From NCBI RefSeq assembly GCF_009827515.1, contig NZ_WTYO01000002.1, forward strand, positions 124,001-188,000: 64,000 nt of DNA, written 5' to 3'. The translations under genes and the position numbers were made by a program. Source of the stretch: Pelagerythrobacter marinus (GTDB taxonomy: Bacteria > Pseudomonadota > Alphaproteobacteria > Sphingomonadales > Sphingomonadaceae). Below, one piece after another: positions 36,570-45,629 of the stretch. Numbering within the stretch: the stretch's first letter is position 1; every line of letters starts with the position of its first letter. Below the pieces are notes generated by a model, which made no database searches, had not been told where the DNA came from, and was given only the letters and a program-made list of their open reading frames with translations.

Positions 36570-37928
36570 ATGATCGCAGGCATTTCCAGCAAACGTGCAA
36601 GGCGTTTTGCGTCACGGGTCTCGCTCTTTGCCGGGGCCATGATGATGGCTGTCCCGGCCCAGGCCGACGAACTGCGCGACGCGGTCGCGGCCGACATGCC
36701 GGGCCTGATGGAACTGTACCGCGATCTCCACGCCCACCCCGAACTCAGCTTCCAGGAAGTGAAGACCGCGGCCAAGCTGGCGGCGCGCATGCGCGAACTG
36801 GGCTTCACCGTGACCGAGCAGGTCGGCCGCACCGGCGTCGTCGCCGTGCTGGAGAACGGCGAAGGCCCCACCGTCATGCTGCGCGCGGACATGGACGGGC
36901 TGCCGGTGGTCGAACAGACGGGCCTGCCCTTCGCTTCGAAAGAGGTCGCGGTACCGGCCTCGGGCGTGGAGACCGGGGTCATGCATGCCTGCGGGCACGA
37001 TACCCACATGGCGGCCTGGTACGGCGCGGCGATGCAACTGGTCGAACGGCGCGATAGCTGGTCGGGCACGCTGGTCATGATCCTCCAGCCGGCCGAGGAA
37101 CTGGGCGAAGGCGCGCTCGCGATGATCGAGGACGGCCTCTACACCCGCTTCCCCAAGCCCGATTACGTGATCGCCTTCCACGACGCGGCGCAGTTCCCCG
37201 CCGGGATGATCGGCTATTCCCCCGGCTTCGCGCTGGCCAACGTGGACAGCGTGGACGTCGTCATCCCCGGCGTCGGCGGCCACGGCGCCTATCCGCACAC
37301 GACGCGCGACCCGATCGTGCTCGCCAGCGCGATCGTGATGAAGCTGCAGACGCTGGTCAGCCGCGAATCGAGCCCGCTCGAACCGGCGGTGGTGACGGTC
37401 GGCAGCTTCCATTCGGGCGCGAAGCACAACATCATCTCCGACGAGGCGCGGCTCCAGCTCACCGTGCGCTCCTACACCGACGAATCGCGCAAGCTGCTGC
37501 TCGACGGGATCGCGCGGATCGCGCGCGGGGAAGCGATCGCCGCCGGGATGCCGGAAGACCGGATGCCGGAGGTGACGGTGCAGGAACCCTATACCCCGGC
37601 GACCTACAACTCGCCCGACTTCACCGAGGACGTGATGGCCGCCTTCCGCGAACGCTTCGGCCAGGACCGGGTGCAACAGGTGCCCTCGGTCATGGGCGGG
37701 GAGGACTTCAGCCAGTACCTGCGCGCCGATCCCGAGGGGGTGAAGTCGCTGATCTTCTGGGTCGGCGGCGTGCCGCAGGAACAGTTCGATGCCGCGCAGC
37801 GGGGCGAGGCCACGCTGCCTTCGCTGCACAGCCCGTTCTGGGCGCCCGACGCGGAGAAAGTGATCGCGACCGCGGCCGAGGCGCTGACCGCGGCGACGCT
37901 CGACCTGATGCCGGCAGCGGGGGGCTGA
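36570..37928 (+). CDS. secreted M20 family amidohydrolase/peptidase
   Basis: Zinc-dependent amidohydrolase of the IAA-amino-acid hydrolase/hippurate hydrolase group. 452 residues with a signal peptide (cleavage near AQA|DE), so it acts in the periplasm, unlike many relatives. Catalytic features: LRADMDGLPV, the HACGHDTHM metal motif, PAEELGEGA and GGEDFSQYL. The ATG at 36570 has an excellent AGGAGGG site nine bases upstream. Natural substrate unknown. Confidence 0.92.
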   Translation: MIAGISSKRARRFASRVSLFAGAMMMAVPAQADELRDAVAADMPGLMELYRDLHAHPELSFQEVKTAAKLAARMRELGFTVTEQVGRTGVVAVLENGEGPTVMLRADMDGLPVVEQTGLPFASKEVAVPASGVETGVMHACGHDTHMAAWYGAAMQLVERRDSWSGTLVMILQPAEELGEGALAMIEDGLYTRFPKPDYVIAFHDAAQFPAGMIGYSPGFALANVDSVDVVIPGVGGHGAYPHTTRDPIVLASAIVMKLQTLVSRESSPLEPAVVTVGSFHSGAKHNIISDEARLQLTVRSYTDESRKLLLDGIARIARGEAIAAGMPEDRMPEVTVQEPYTPATYNSPDFTEDVMAAFRERFGQDRVQQVPSVMGGEDFSQYLRADPEGVKSLIFWVGGVPQEQFDAAQRGEATLPSLHSPFWAPDAEKVIATAAEALTAATLDLMPAAGG

Positions 37929-37947
37929 GCGGCGCCGGGGCGGGGCG

Positions 37948-38481
37948 CTAGAGCTCCAGCCGGGTTCCGCCGCGTTCGGCCGAGCGTTCGAGCAGGGCGC
38001 GCGCCTGGCGCGCGCGGCGGTCCCGCAGCTGCTCCAGCAGGGCGCGCTGCTGGCTCGGCGAAAGGCTCTCGAACTCCGCGCGCGTCATGCCCAGCGCGGT
38101 GTAATCGACGACCGGGCCGGCCCCCGCGCCGCCCACCGCGCCGCCGCCGCGGGCGGGCTGCCGGCCGCTGCCCAGTTCGGTCACCGCGACCCGGTCCATC
38201 GGCGCGCCGAACTCGCCGCCGGCATCGCCGTGGTCGAAACGCGCGGGGCGCTGGCGCGGCCGGGCCCCGGCGGCGTTGATCAGGCGGGGCTTGCCGTACT
38301 TGCGGGCCTCGGCCTCGGCCAGGCGGGTCTGCTCCTCGCGGTCGTCGATCGTCTCGGCGACCGCGGCGCGGTTCTCCCCGTCGGCGAAGATCGCCAGGGT
38401 GCCCGTCAGGCACACGGTGATCACCGCGAAGTGCCTGTATACCTTGGCATTCAGTCCGGTCGGGCGTGCGCGACGTGCCAT
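37948..38481 (-). CDS. hypothetical single-span membrane protein
   Basis: 177 residues: basic N terminus, one hydrophobic helix (about 16-34, RHFAVITVCLTGTLAIF), then a periplasmic region rich in charged residues and Gly/Ala, ending in a helical Arg-rich segment (SPSQQRALLEQLRDRRARQARALLE). The N-terminal part resembles conserved sphingomonad proteins of unknown role. Convergent with the M20 gene. No enzymatic motif. Confidence 0.7.
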   Translation of the reverse strand: MARRARPTGLNAKVYRHFAVITVCLTGTLAIFADGENRAAVAETIDDREEQTRLAEAEARKYGKPRLINAAGARPRQRPARFDHGDAGGEFGAPMDRVAVTELGSGRQPARGGGAVGGAGAGPVVDYTALGMTRAEFESLSPSQQRALLEQLRDRRARQARALLERSAERGGTRLEL

Positions 38482-38617
38482 TGCGTCCGCCTAGGGGGGA
38501 AAGGTTAAGATCGCCGCAACGCGGGCCGCCGCCACCCGCCGCCGATACAAGACGACCGCCGAAGCCCCGAAGGACCCCGACGGCCGTGCTCTCCTCCCCA
38601 GGAGACTGTGAGCAGGC

Positions 38618-38791
38618 TCAGCTGTAGGTGCCGAGCCGGTGGTGCAATGCGTTGATGCGGGCGAGCTCGTCGCGATCCTCGACCGTGCGGGCGTGGCTGG
38701 CCAGCGCGGCGCGCAGGAGCTTGAAATCGGCGGTCGAGAACAGGGCGCGGGCGCGGCCCGGTTCGCGGGGCGGGGCTTCGGTGGTCGTCAT
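38618..38791 (-). CDS. 57-residue conserved-looking small protein downstream of aceA
   Basis: Begins MTTTEAPPREPGRARALF and ends HRLGTYS. Basic N-terminal part, then a helix with DFKLLRAALASHARTVEDRDELARI. GGAGAGGC, a usable ribosome site, lies seven bases before the ATG (minus strand). It starts 70 bp after the aceA stop on the same strand and is probably read from the aceA message. Not recognised as a named family; helical, soluble, no signal. Confidence 0.6.
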   Translation of the reverse strand: MTTTEAPPREPGRARALFSTADFKLLRAALASHARTVEDRDELARINALHHRLGTYS

Positions 38792-38861
38792 CGTGCCTCT
38801 CCTTCAGGCGGTGTCGCGGCGGCGGGGGACGGTGCCGCCGCGATCGGGTTGCGAACGCCGG

Positions 38862-40460
38862 TCAGGCGGCCGCGAACTGGTTCATCGTGTTGTGCTCGCC
38901 GCCGGCCTTCAGGGCGGCTTCGCCGGCGAAGTACTCCTTGTGGTCGTCGCCGATGTCGCTCCCGGCCATGTTCTGGTGCTTCACGCAGGCGATGCCCTGG
39001 CGGATCTCCTCGCGCTGGACCTGGCGGACGTAGCCGAGCATCCCTTCTTCGCCGAAGTAACGCTTGGCGAGGTTGTCCGTGCTCAGCGCCGCCGTGTGAT
39101 AGGTCGGCAGGGTGATCAGGTGGTGGAAGATGCCTGCCTCGCGCGATGCGTCCTTCTGGAACGTGCGGATGCGCTCGTCGGCCTCGGCAGCCAGGTCGGT
39201 GCCGTCGTAATCCACGCTCATCAGCTTGTCCCGGTCGTAGGCCGAGAGGTCGCGGCCTTCCTCCGCCCAGGCGTCGTAGACCTGCTGGCGGAAGTTGAGC
39301 GTCCAGTTGAAGCTGGGCGAGTTGTTGTAGACCAGCTTCGCATCGGGGATCACCTCGCGGATCCGGCTGACCATCCCGCCGATCTGGCCGATGTGGGGCT
39401 TCTCGGTCTCGATCCACAGCAGGTCGGCCCCGTTCTGGAGCGCGGTGATGCAGTCCAGCACGCAGCGGTCTTCGCCGGTTCCCTGGCGGAACTGGTAGAG
39501 GTTGCTCGGCAGGCGCTTGGGCCGCATGAGCTTGCCGTCGCGCGTGATCAGGACCTCGCCGTTGCCGATCGAGCCCGGTTCCACCTCGTCGCAATCGAGG
39601 AAGGCGTTGTACTGGTCGCCCAGGTCGCCCGGCTCGCTGCTATAGGCGATCTGCTTGGTCAGGCCGGCGCCGAGGCTGTCGGTGCGGGCGACGATGATCC
39701 CGTCTTCGACGCCGAGTTCGAGGAAGGCATAGCGGATCGCGCGGATCTTCTGCAGGAAGTCCTCGTGCGGGACGGTGACCTTGCCGTCCTGGTGGCCGCA
39801 TTGCTTCTCGTCGCTCACCTGGTTTTCGATCTGGAGCGCGCAGGCCCCGGCCTCGATCATCTTGCGGGCGAGCAGGTAAGTCGCCTCGGCATTGCCGAAG
39901 CCGGCGTCGATGTCGGCGATGATCGGCACGACGTGCGTCTCGTGGTTCTCGATCGCGTGTTCGAGCCGCTTGGTTTCGACCGCGTCGCCGCGTTCGCGCG
40001 CGGCATCGAGATCGCGGAACATCATGCCCAGTTCGCGCGCGTCGGCCTGGCGCAGGAAGGTATAGAGCTCCTCGATCAGCGCGGGCACGCTCGTCTTCTC
40101 GTGCATCGACTGGTCGGGCAGGGGCCCGAACTCGCTGCGCAGCGCGGCGACCATCCAGCCCGACAGGTAGAGGTAACGGCCCTTGGTGCTGCCGAAGTGC
40201 TTCTTGATCGAGATCATCTTCTGCTGGCCGATGAACCCGTGCCAGCAACCCAGCGACTGGGTGTAGGCGGCGGGATCGGCGTCGTAGGCCGCCATGTCTT
40301 CGCGCATGATCCGCGCGGTATGGCGCGCGATGTCGAGCCCGGTGGGGAAGCGGTTCTGGATCTTCATCCGGGCCGCCGACTCGGGATCGATCGCATCCCA
40401 CGGGGCGCCGCGGCTGCCGATGGTGCTGCGAAACTCGTCGATCTTGCCCTGGTACGTCAC
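38862..40460 (-). CDS. aceA: isocitrate lyase (long form)
   Basis: Cleaves isocitrate to glyoxylate and succinate in the glyoxylate shunt for growth on acetate or fatty acids. 532 residues, the longer pseudomonad-type form, about 100 residues larger than the E. coli enzyme. The catalytic motif reads KQCGH with Cys221 (KKCGH in E. coli). GTG start at 40460 is fixed by AGGAG eight bases upstream. Transcribed divergently from an ScfR-like regulator, a typical control arrangement. Confidence 0.96.
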   Translation of the reverse strand: MTYQGKIDEFRSTIGSRGAPWDAIDPESAARMKIQNRFPTGLDIARHTARIMREDMAAYDADPAAYTQSLGCWHGFIGQQKMISIKKHFGSTKGRYLYLSGWMVAALRSEFGPLPDQSMHEKTSVPALIEELYTFLRQADARELGMMFRDLDAARERGDAVETKRLEHAIENHETHVVPIIADIDAGFGNAEATYLLARKMIEAGACALQIENQVSDEKQCGHQDGKVTVPHEDFLQKIRAIRYAFLELGVEDGIIVARTDSLGAGLTKQIAYSSEPGDLGDQYNAFLDCDEVEPGSIGNGEVLITRDGKLMRPKRLPSNLYQFRQGTGEDRCVLDCITALQNGADLLWIETEKPHIGQIGGMVSRIREVIPDAKLVYNNSPSFNWTLNFRQQVYDAWAEEGRDLSAYDRDKLMSVDYDGTDLAAEADERIRTFQKDASREAGIFHHLITLPTYHTAALSTDNLAKRYFGEEGMLGYVRQVQREEIRQGIACVKHQNMAGSDIGDDHKEYFAGEAALKAGGEHNTMNQFAAA

Positions 40461-40537
40461 GTCTCGGTCTCCTGAAAATGTCGGCGGTCGCCTCGGGACC
40501 TTTGATGGCAGCCGACAAGCGGAGCGGACAGGAAAAC

Positions 40538-40606
40538 TTACACACTTTGTTGTCCAATTGCGCTGAATGTGGCAATCTGAAGTGTAAAGTTGTAAAGGTA
40601 TTTACA
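40538..40606 (+). promoter_or_regulatory. candidate ScfR operator between aceA and scfR
   Basis: A perfect inverted repeat TGTAAA-GGTA-TTTACA (40591-40606) ends one base before the regulator ATG at 40608. A further direct half-site TGTAAAG (40583-40589) abuts it, and a reversed, looser copy (TTACACACTTTG, 40538-40549) lies nearer aceA. Placement over the regulator's own ribosome site suggests autorepression. Binding is inferred from symmetry and position. Confidence 0.55.
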
Positions 40607-40607
40607 T

Positions 40608-42023
40608 ATGGCGGATGAAGCGGTCTTTGCCGGCCCGGCCCTGCGCCGGTTGCGGCGGCGCGAGGGGCTGACCCAGGCGGCCATGGCCGGGCAGCTGGGC
40701 ATATCGCCCAGTTACCTCAACCTGATCGAACGCAACCAGCGCCCGCTGACCGCGCGCGTCATGATGCAGGTGGTCGAGCGGTTCGATTTCGATCCGCGCA
40801 GCTTGCGCGAGGCGGAGAATGTCGGCGGGGTGGACGGCCTCGCGCGGCGCCTTGCCGACGAACGCTTCGCCCCTTTCGCGATCGACCGCGACGAGATGGC
40901 CGAGATCCTGGCCGTGGCCCCGCATTTCGCCAGCGCCTTCGCCACGCTCTACGACAATGCCGGGCAGGGGACCGCGAGCGGGGAAGACCCCCTGGCCGCC
41001 TGCCGGCGCGAGATCGAGCGTTGGCGCAACCACTTCGCCGATCTCGACACGGCGGCGGAGGAACTGGCCGATGAGCTGCGCCTGTCGCGCGCCGACCTGG
41101 GCGCGGCGCTGACTGAGCGGCTGCGCGAACGGCACCAGATCGCGCTCCGCATCCTGCCGCGCGACGTCATGCCGGACCTCGTCCGCCGGCTCGACCTCCA
41201 CGCCCGGCAGCTGCAGCTTTCGGAAATGCTCGACCCGGCATCGCGCAATTTCCAGATCGCGGCCCAGCTCGCCCTGCTGGAACAGCGCGACGCGATCCGG
41301 GCGCTCGCGGCGGGGGCGGACCTGGCGAGCGAGCAGGCGCGGCGGCTGTTCGAGCGGCACCTGCAGAGCTATTTCGCCGCCGCGCTGATCATGCCCTATG
41401 GCCGGTTCCTGCGCGCATGCGACGCGACCGGCTACGACTTTCCCGTCCTGATGCGCCGCTTCGGGGTCAGCTTCGAACAGCTCGCGCACCGGCTGACCAC
41501 CTTGCAGCGGGTCGGCCAGCGGGGCCTGCCGTTCTTCATGGCCCGGGTCGACCGCGCCGGCCAGTTTTCCAAGCGCTTCGCGGGGGCGAGCGGGGCAACG
41601 TTCTTCGAGGGCGACGCGACGTGCCCGCTGTGGCACCTGCACCGGGCCTTCGACCGCGCGGGCGAGTGGTGCGTGCAGGAAATCGCGGTCGAAGGGGCCG
41701 AGGCGCACGACCACTGGCTGACCGTCGCGCGCATGTCGGAAGGCGTGGGTGCGGGCGACGAGGCGCAGTTCTCGGTCGTCGTCGGGATCGAGGCGCGCTT
41801 CGCCGGCGAACTCGCGGCCGCGCGCGGGCTGCCGCTGCGGCGCGAACAGGCCCAGCGCATCGGCCCGGGATGCCAGGCCTGCCACGCGGTCGATTGCCGA
41901 CAGCGCTCGCTGCCGCCGCGTAACGCGCAGCTGGCGTTCGACAGCCACGAGCGCGGGTTCAGCCCCTATCGTTTCAGCGCCCATGCGGCCGGCGACGCTC
42001 CGCCCTCGCGCAGGCGCGGGTGA
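40608..42023 (+). CDS. ScfR-like short-chain acyl-CoA responsive regulator
   Basis: XRE-type transcription factor of the ScfR/RamB/PccR group, which sense acyl-CoA and control glyoxylate-shunt or propionate genes. 471 residues: HTH_3 (about 8-65, with ISPSYLNLIERNQRPLT as the recognition part), an IrrE/DUF955-like central region (about 180-300) with no recognisable HExxH, and a C-terminal DUF2083 region with CPLWHLHRAF and the Cys-rich GPGCQACHAVDC. Divergent from aceA, which is the likely target. Confidence 0.9.
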   Translation: MADEAVFAGPALRRLRRREGLTQAAMAGQLGISPSYLNLIERNQRPLTARVMMQVVERFDFDPRSLREAENVGGVDGLARRLADERFAPFAIDRDEMAEILAVAPHFASAFATLYDNAGQGTASGEDPLAACRREIERWRNHFADLDTAAEELADELRLSRADLGAALTERLRERHQIALRILPRDVMPDLVRRLDLHARQLQLSEMLDPASRNFQIAAQLALLEQRDAIRALAAGADLASEQARRLFERHLQSYFAAALIMPYGRFLRACDATGYDFPVLMRRFGVSFEQLAHRLTTLQRVGQRGLPFFMARVDRAGQFSKRFAGASGATFFEGDATCPLWHLHRAFDRAGEWCVQEIAVEGAEAHDHWLTVARMSEGVGAGDEAQFSVVVGIEARFAGELAAARGLPLRREQAQRIGPGCQACHAVDCRQRSLPPRNAQLAFDSHERGFSPYRFSAHAAGDAPPSRRRG

Positions 42024-42043
42024 ACGGCGCGCGGGGGACAGGC

Positions 42044-42060
42044 TGTAAAGTTTACCGACA
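42044..42060 (+). promoter_or_regulatory. candidate PrsR/PEP-CTERM-box type activator site
   Basis: TGTAAAGTTTACCGACA, 58 bp before the sugar transferase start. It contains GTAAA-G-TTTAC symmetry and a CCGACA end. The response regulator encoded downstream belongs to a family named after a DNA box found near exopolysaccharide-associated genes, so a binding role is plausible. Consensus not verified here. Confidence 0.35.
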
Positions 42061-42082
42061 TTTCACCTCTGGCGCCTATGCC

Positions 42083-42097
42083 GGCCCGGTATTCGCA
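42083..42097 (+). promoter_or_regulatory. candidate sigma-54 (-24/-12) promoter
   Basis: GGCCCGGTATTCGCA has the invariant GG (42083-42084) and GC (42095-42096) separated by exactly 10 bp and resembles the sigma-54 consensus GGCACG-N4-TTGCA with two mismatches. Expected transcription start is about 42108, ten bases before the ATG at 42118. PrsR downstream is a sigma-54 activator, which fits. Confidence 0.4.
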
Positions 42098-42117
42098 ATT
42101 TTCCGGACCGGACGGGA

Positions 42118-43503
42118 ATGATCCGCCTCTTCAAGCACTATATCCCCCACGCGGTCTTGCTGCTGGGCCTGGTCGACCTGCTGCTGCTCGTCGCCGCCGG
42201 CGAGCTCGGCTGGATCCTGCGCGCGTCGCAGGCGGGGATCGATACCGGCCCGCTGGGCGACAGGGTGGCCCCGCTGGCCGGGTTCGCGACCACGGTCTGG
42301 ATCGCGATGATCTCGGTCGGGGTGTACGGCAGCGAGGCGCTGCGTTCGATGCGCTATGCCTGCGCCCGCCTGCTGGTCGCAATCAGCCTGGCGATCATCG
42401 CCCTGTCGCTGCTCGATTTCCTGATCCCGGGCCTGACCTTCTGGCGTTCGACCCTGCTCTTCGCGATGGTGCTGTCAGCGGCCTTCCTGCTGCTCAATCG
42501 CCTCCTGCTCGGCTCGTTCCTCGGCGCCTCGGCCTTTCGGCGGCGCATCCTCGTGCTCGGCGCGGGCCGGCGCGCGCAGCGCCTGCGCGAACTGGGCGAC
42601 CGCCCCGAAAGCGGCTTCGCGATCGTTTCCTACATCGCCATGTCCGATGGCGAGCGCGAGGTGGAGGAAGCGATCGCCCGCTCTGCCATTCACGATCTCG
42701 GCCGGTTCGTCGAGAACCTGGGGGCGAGCGAAGTCGTCCTGGCGCTGGAGGAACGGCGCAACGCCCTGCCGCTCAAGGACCTGCTGCGGATCAAGACGAT
42801 GGGCGTTCACGTCAACGATTTCTCCAGCTTCCTGGAACGCGAGACGGGCCGCGTCGATCTCGACACGCTCAATCCCAGCTGGCTGATCTTTTCCGACGGC
42901 TTTTCGTCCGGCCGGATGTTCTCCAGCGCTTTCAAGCGGGTGTTCGACATCGTCGCCAGCGGCCTGTTGCTGCTGCTGACTTTCCCCGTGATCGCGCTGT
43001 TCGCCCTGCTGGTGAAGCTCGACAGCAAGGGGCCGGCGTTCTTTCGCCAGACCCGCGTGGGCCTCTACGGGCAGCCGTTCGACCTGGTGAAGCTGCGCTC
43101 GATGCGTGTCGATGCGGAAAAGGACGGGGCGAAATGGGCCGAGCGAAACGATAGCCGGATCACCCGCGTCGGCCGGTTCATACGCAAGACCCGGATCGAC
43201 GAACTGCCGCAGGTCTGGACCGTGCTGACGGGGAAGATGAGCTTCGTCGGCCCGCGCCCCGAAGTGCCCAAGTTCGTCGCCGACCTGGAGGAGAAGCTGC
43301 CCTATTATGCAGAGCGGCACATGGTGAAGCCCGGGATCACCGGCTGGGCGCAGATCAACTACCCCTACGGCGCGTCGATCGAGGACGCGCGGCACAAGCT
43401 GGAATACGATCTCTATTACGCCAAGAACTACACGCCCTTCCTCGACCTGCTGATCCTGCTCCAGACCCTGCGCGTCGTGCTGTGGCACGAGGGGGCCCGA
43501 TGA
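42118..43503 (+). CDS. PEP-CTERM/XrtA-type polyprenyl glycosylphosphotransferase
   Basis: Membrane sugar-phosphate transferase that starts exopolysaccharide repeat units on undecaprenyl phosphate (TIGR03013-type). 461 residues: four N-terminal helices, a CoA-binding-like Rossmann region (RRRILVLGAGRRAQ, about residue 142), a further helix, then the bacterial sugar transferase domain (about 270-455) with KRVFDIVASG, SFVGPRPEVP and PGITGWAQINYPYG. Stop overlaps the prsK ATG. Initial sugar cannot be inferred. Confidence 0.92.
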   Translation: MIRLFKHYIPHAVLLLGLVDLLLLVAAGELGWILRASQAGIDTGPLGDRVAPLAGFATTVWIAMISVGVYGSEALRSMRYACARLLVAISLAIIALSLLDFLIPGLTFWRSTLLFAMVLSAAFLLLNRLLLGSFLGASAFRRRILVLGAGRRAQRLRELGDRPESGFAIVSYIAMSDGEREVEEAIARSAIHDLGRFVENLGASEVVLALEERRNALPLKDLLRIKTMGVHVNDFSSFLERETGRVDLDTLNPSWLIFSDGFSSGRMFSSAFKRVFDIVASGLLLLLTFPVIALFALLVKLDSKGPAFFRQTRVGLYGQPFDLVKLRSMRVDAEKDGAKWAERNDSRITRVGRFIRKTRIDELPQVWTVLTGKMSFVGPRPEVPKFVADLEEKLPYYAERHMVKPGITGWAQINYPYGASIEDARHKLEYDLYYAKNYTPFLDLLILLQTLRVVLWHEGAR

Positions 43504-45629
43504 CGGGGCTCGCCGCAGGCTGGCAGTTCGTCGGCTTCTTCCTGCATCTGGCGGGGGCGCTGGCCTGCACGGTCTCTGCCGGCTGGCTGCTGCGCAACCG
43601 GCGCGTGGCGATCCCGCACCGCGGGTGGACCCTCGGCGCGCTGGCGGCGACCGGTGCCTGGTGCCTGGCGGTCGCCGCGCTCGGGGCGGGGCACGGGCTG
43701 GGCGTGGCCCTGGCCGCCGCCCGCGACGTCGCCTGGATCGCGGTCCTCTACCGCCTCTTCGCCGCGGACGGCCGCCACCACCTGATGCAGGCGGTTCGCC
43801 CGCTGGTTTTCTCGCTCGTGTTCGTGACCGGGTTGCAACTGGCGATTGCCCTGGCGGCACGCGGCACGCTGGCCAACCCGGATTCGCCTGCCTTCGACAT
43901 TTCCGCCCTTCTGAACGTGCTGGTGGCGGTTGGCGCGCTGATGCTGGTTCACAATCTCTATGCCGGGGCGGGGCCGGCGACGCGGACGCTGCTGCGCTGG
44001 CCCGCGGGCGGCCTGGCGGCGTTCTGGGCCTACGATCTCAACTTCTACACGATCGCCTATCTCGGCGGCACGCTCGACGGGCTGGCGGCTTTCCACGGCA
44101 TCGTCGCGGGGCTGGTCGGGGCGATCGTCGTCTTCGGCGGCAGTGCCGAGGTGCAGGCGCGGCGGCTCAGCCCGTCGCACGCGGTCGCTTTCCGCACGCT
44201 CTCGCTGGTGCTGATCGGGGCCTATCTCGTGGCGATGGCGATCCTCGCGCAGTCGCTCGATCTCCTCGGCGACGGGGTGCAGCGCCTTACCCAGGTCGGC
44301 CTGCTGTTCGCGGCAGTCGTGGCCGCGCTCTACTGGCTGCCGTCGCGCAAGCTGCGCGGCTGGTGGAAGGTGACGGTGATCAAGCACCTGTTCGAACACC
44401 GTTACGACTATCGCACCGAGTGGCTTCGCCTGGCCCAGACAATGGGACAGGCCGGGCCGGCTCAGGACGGCAGCGACCTCTACGAGCGCGCGACCCGCGC
44501 CATGGCGGAAGTGGCGGAGAGCCCTTCAGGACTGCTCTTCGTCCCGGACGAGGATGGTGCAATGGTCCTGGCCGCGCGCTGGAACTGGCCCGAGATCGAG
44601 GTTCCGCCGCGCGCGATCCCCGCCCGTTTCGCGGCCGCAGTGGAGAAAGCGGCCCACATCGTCGACGTAGAGGCGCAGCGCGCCCGGCCCGAGGCGTGCG
44701 ATCCGCCGATCGACCTGCCCCCCTGGCTGCGCGACCTGCCGCGCGCCTGGGCCGCGGTGCCGCTGCTTCACTTCGACCAGCTCCGCGGGCTCGTCGTCCT
44801 GGCGAGGCCGCCGATCGCGCGCAAGCTGGACTGGGAGGACTTCGACCTGCTGCGCCTCGTCGGCCGGCAGCTCGCCAGCTACCTCGCCGAACGGGCGAGC
44901 CACCAGGCCCTGCTCGAAGCGCGCCAGTTCGACGAATTCTCGCGCCGGATCGCCTTCGTCATGCACGATGTGAAGAACCTCGCCAGCCAGCTTTCGCTGC
45001 TGGCGCGCAACGCGGAGCGCCATGCGGACAACCCGGACTTCCGGGCGGACATGCTGGTGACCCTGCGCAACAGCGCGGAAAAGCTGACCGCGCTGATGAA
45101 CCGGCTGGGCCGTTACCAGTCGGCCGGAAGTTCCTCGCTCGACCGTGTCTCGCTGGGCGCGCTGGCACAGCGGGTCCGGTCCTCGCTCGGCGATCGCGGC
45201 GCGCTGTCGGTGATCGGCACCGCCGAGGTTGAGGTCCTCGCCGACGGGGAGGCGCTGGAGCAGGCGATCGGACACCTCGTCCAGAACGCGCTCGATGCCA
45301 GCGAAGAGGGGATGCCGGTCTATCTCGACGTTTCCAGCGACGGCGTGCGCGGTCGGATCGACATCGTCGATTCGGGCCCCGGCATGTCGGCGGACTTCGT
45401 TCGCGACGGCCTGTTCAAGCCGTTCGTATCGTCGAAATCCAACGGTTTCGGCATCGGCGCCTACGAGGCGCGCGAACTGGTGCGCGCGATGGGCGGGCGG
45501 ATCGACGTCGATTCGCGGCCCGGCATCGGCACGCGCTTCTCGGTCACCCTGCCGATGTTCGTCGCCGCCCAGATTGCGCGCGCGGGCGGCCACGATGACT
45601 CGCGCGGCGACGGATCGGAGGCGGCCTGA
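43500..45629 (+). CDS. prsK: PrsK-type histidine kinase (exopolysaccharide system)
   Basis: Membrane sensor kinase paired with PrsR. 709 residues: about eight membrane helices (1-285), a GAF-like domain (about 325-460), a divergent DHp segment FVMHDVKNLASQL with His489, and a HATPase domain with DSGPGMS, GLFKPFVSSKSNGFGIG. Start ATG overlaps the sugar transferase stop (ATGA) and the stop overlaps the prsR ATG, so all three proteins are made from one message. Signal sensed is unknown. Confidence 0.92.
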   Translation: MTGLAAGWQFVGFFLHLAGALACTVSAGWLLRNRRVAIPHRGWTLGALAATGAWCLAVAALGAGHGLGVALAAARDVAWIAVLYRLFAADGRHHLMQAVRPLVFSLVFVTGLQLAIALAARGTLANPDSPAFDISALLNVLVAVGALMLVHNLYAGAGPATRTLLRWPAGGLAAFWAYDLNFYTIAYLGGTLDGLAAFHGIVAGLVGAIVVFGGSAEVQARRLSPSHAVAFRTLSLVLIGAYLVAMAILAQSLDLLGDGVQRLTQVGLLFAAVVAALYWLPSRKLRGWWKVTVIKHLFEHRYDYRTEWLRLAQTMGQAGPAQDGSDLYERATRAMAEVAESPSGLLFVPDEDGAMVLAARWNWPEIEVPPRAIPARFAAAVEKAAHIVDVEAQRARPEACDPPIDLPPWLRDLPRAWAAVPLLHFDQLRGLVVLARPPIARKLDWEDFDLLRLVGRQLASYLAERASHQALLEARQFDEFSRRIAFVMHDVKNLASQLSLLARNAERHADNPDFRADMLVTLRNSAEKLTALMNRLGRYQSAGSSSLDRVSLGALAQRVRSSLGDRGALSVIGTAEVEVLADGEALEQAIGHLVQNALDASEEGMPVYLDVSSDGVRGRIDIVDSGPGMSADFVRDGLFKPFVSSKSNGFGIGAYEARELVRAMGGRIDVDSRPGIGTRFSVTLPMFVAAQIARAGGHDDSRGDGSEAA

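Noticed and set aside
42061-42080. TGGCGCCTATGCCGG as an alternative sigma-54 site
   Set aside because: The -12 position lacks the invariant GC at the correct spacing; the downstream element at 42083 fits better.
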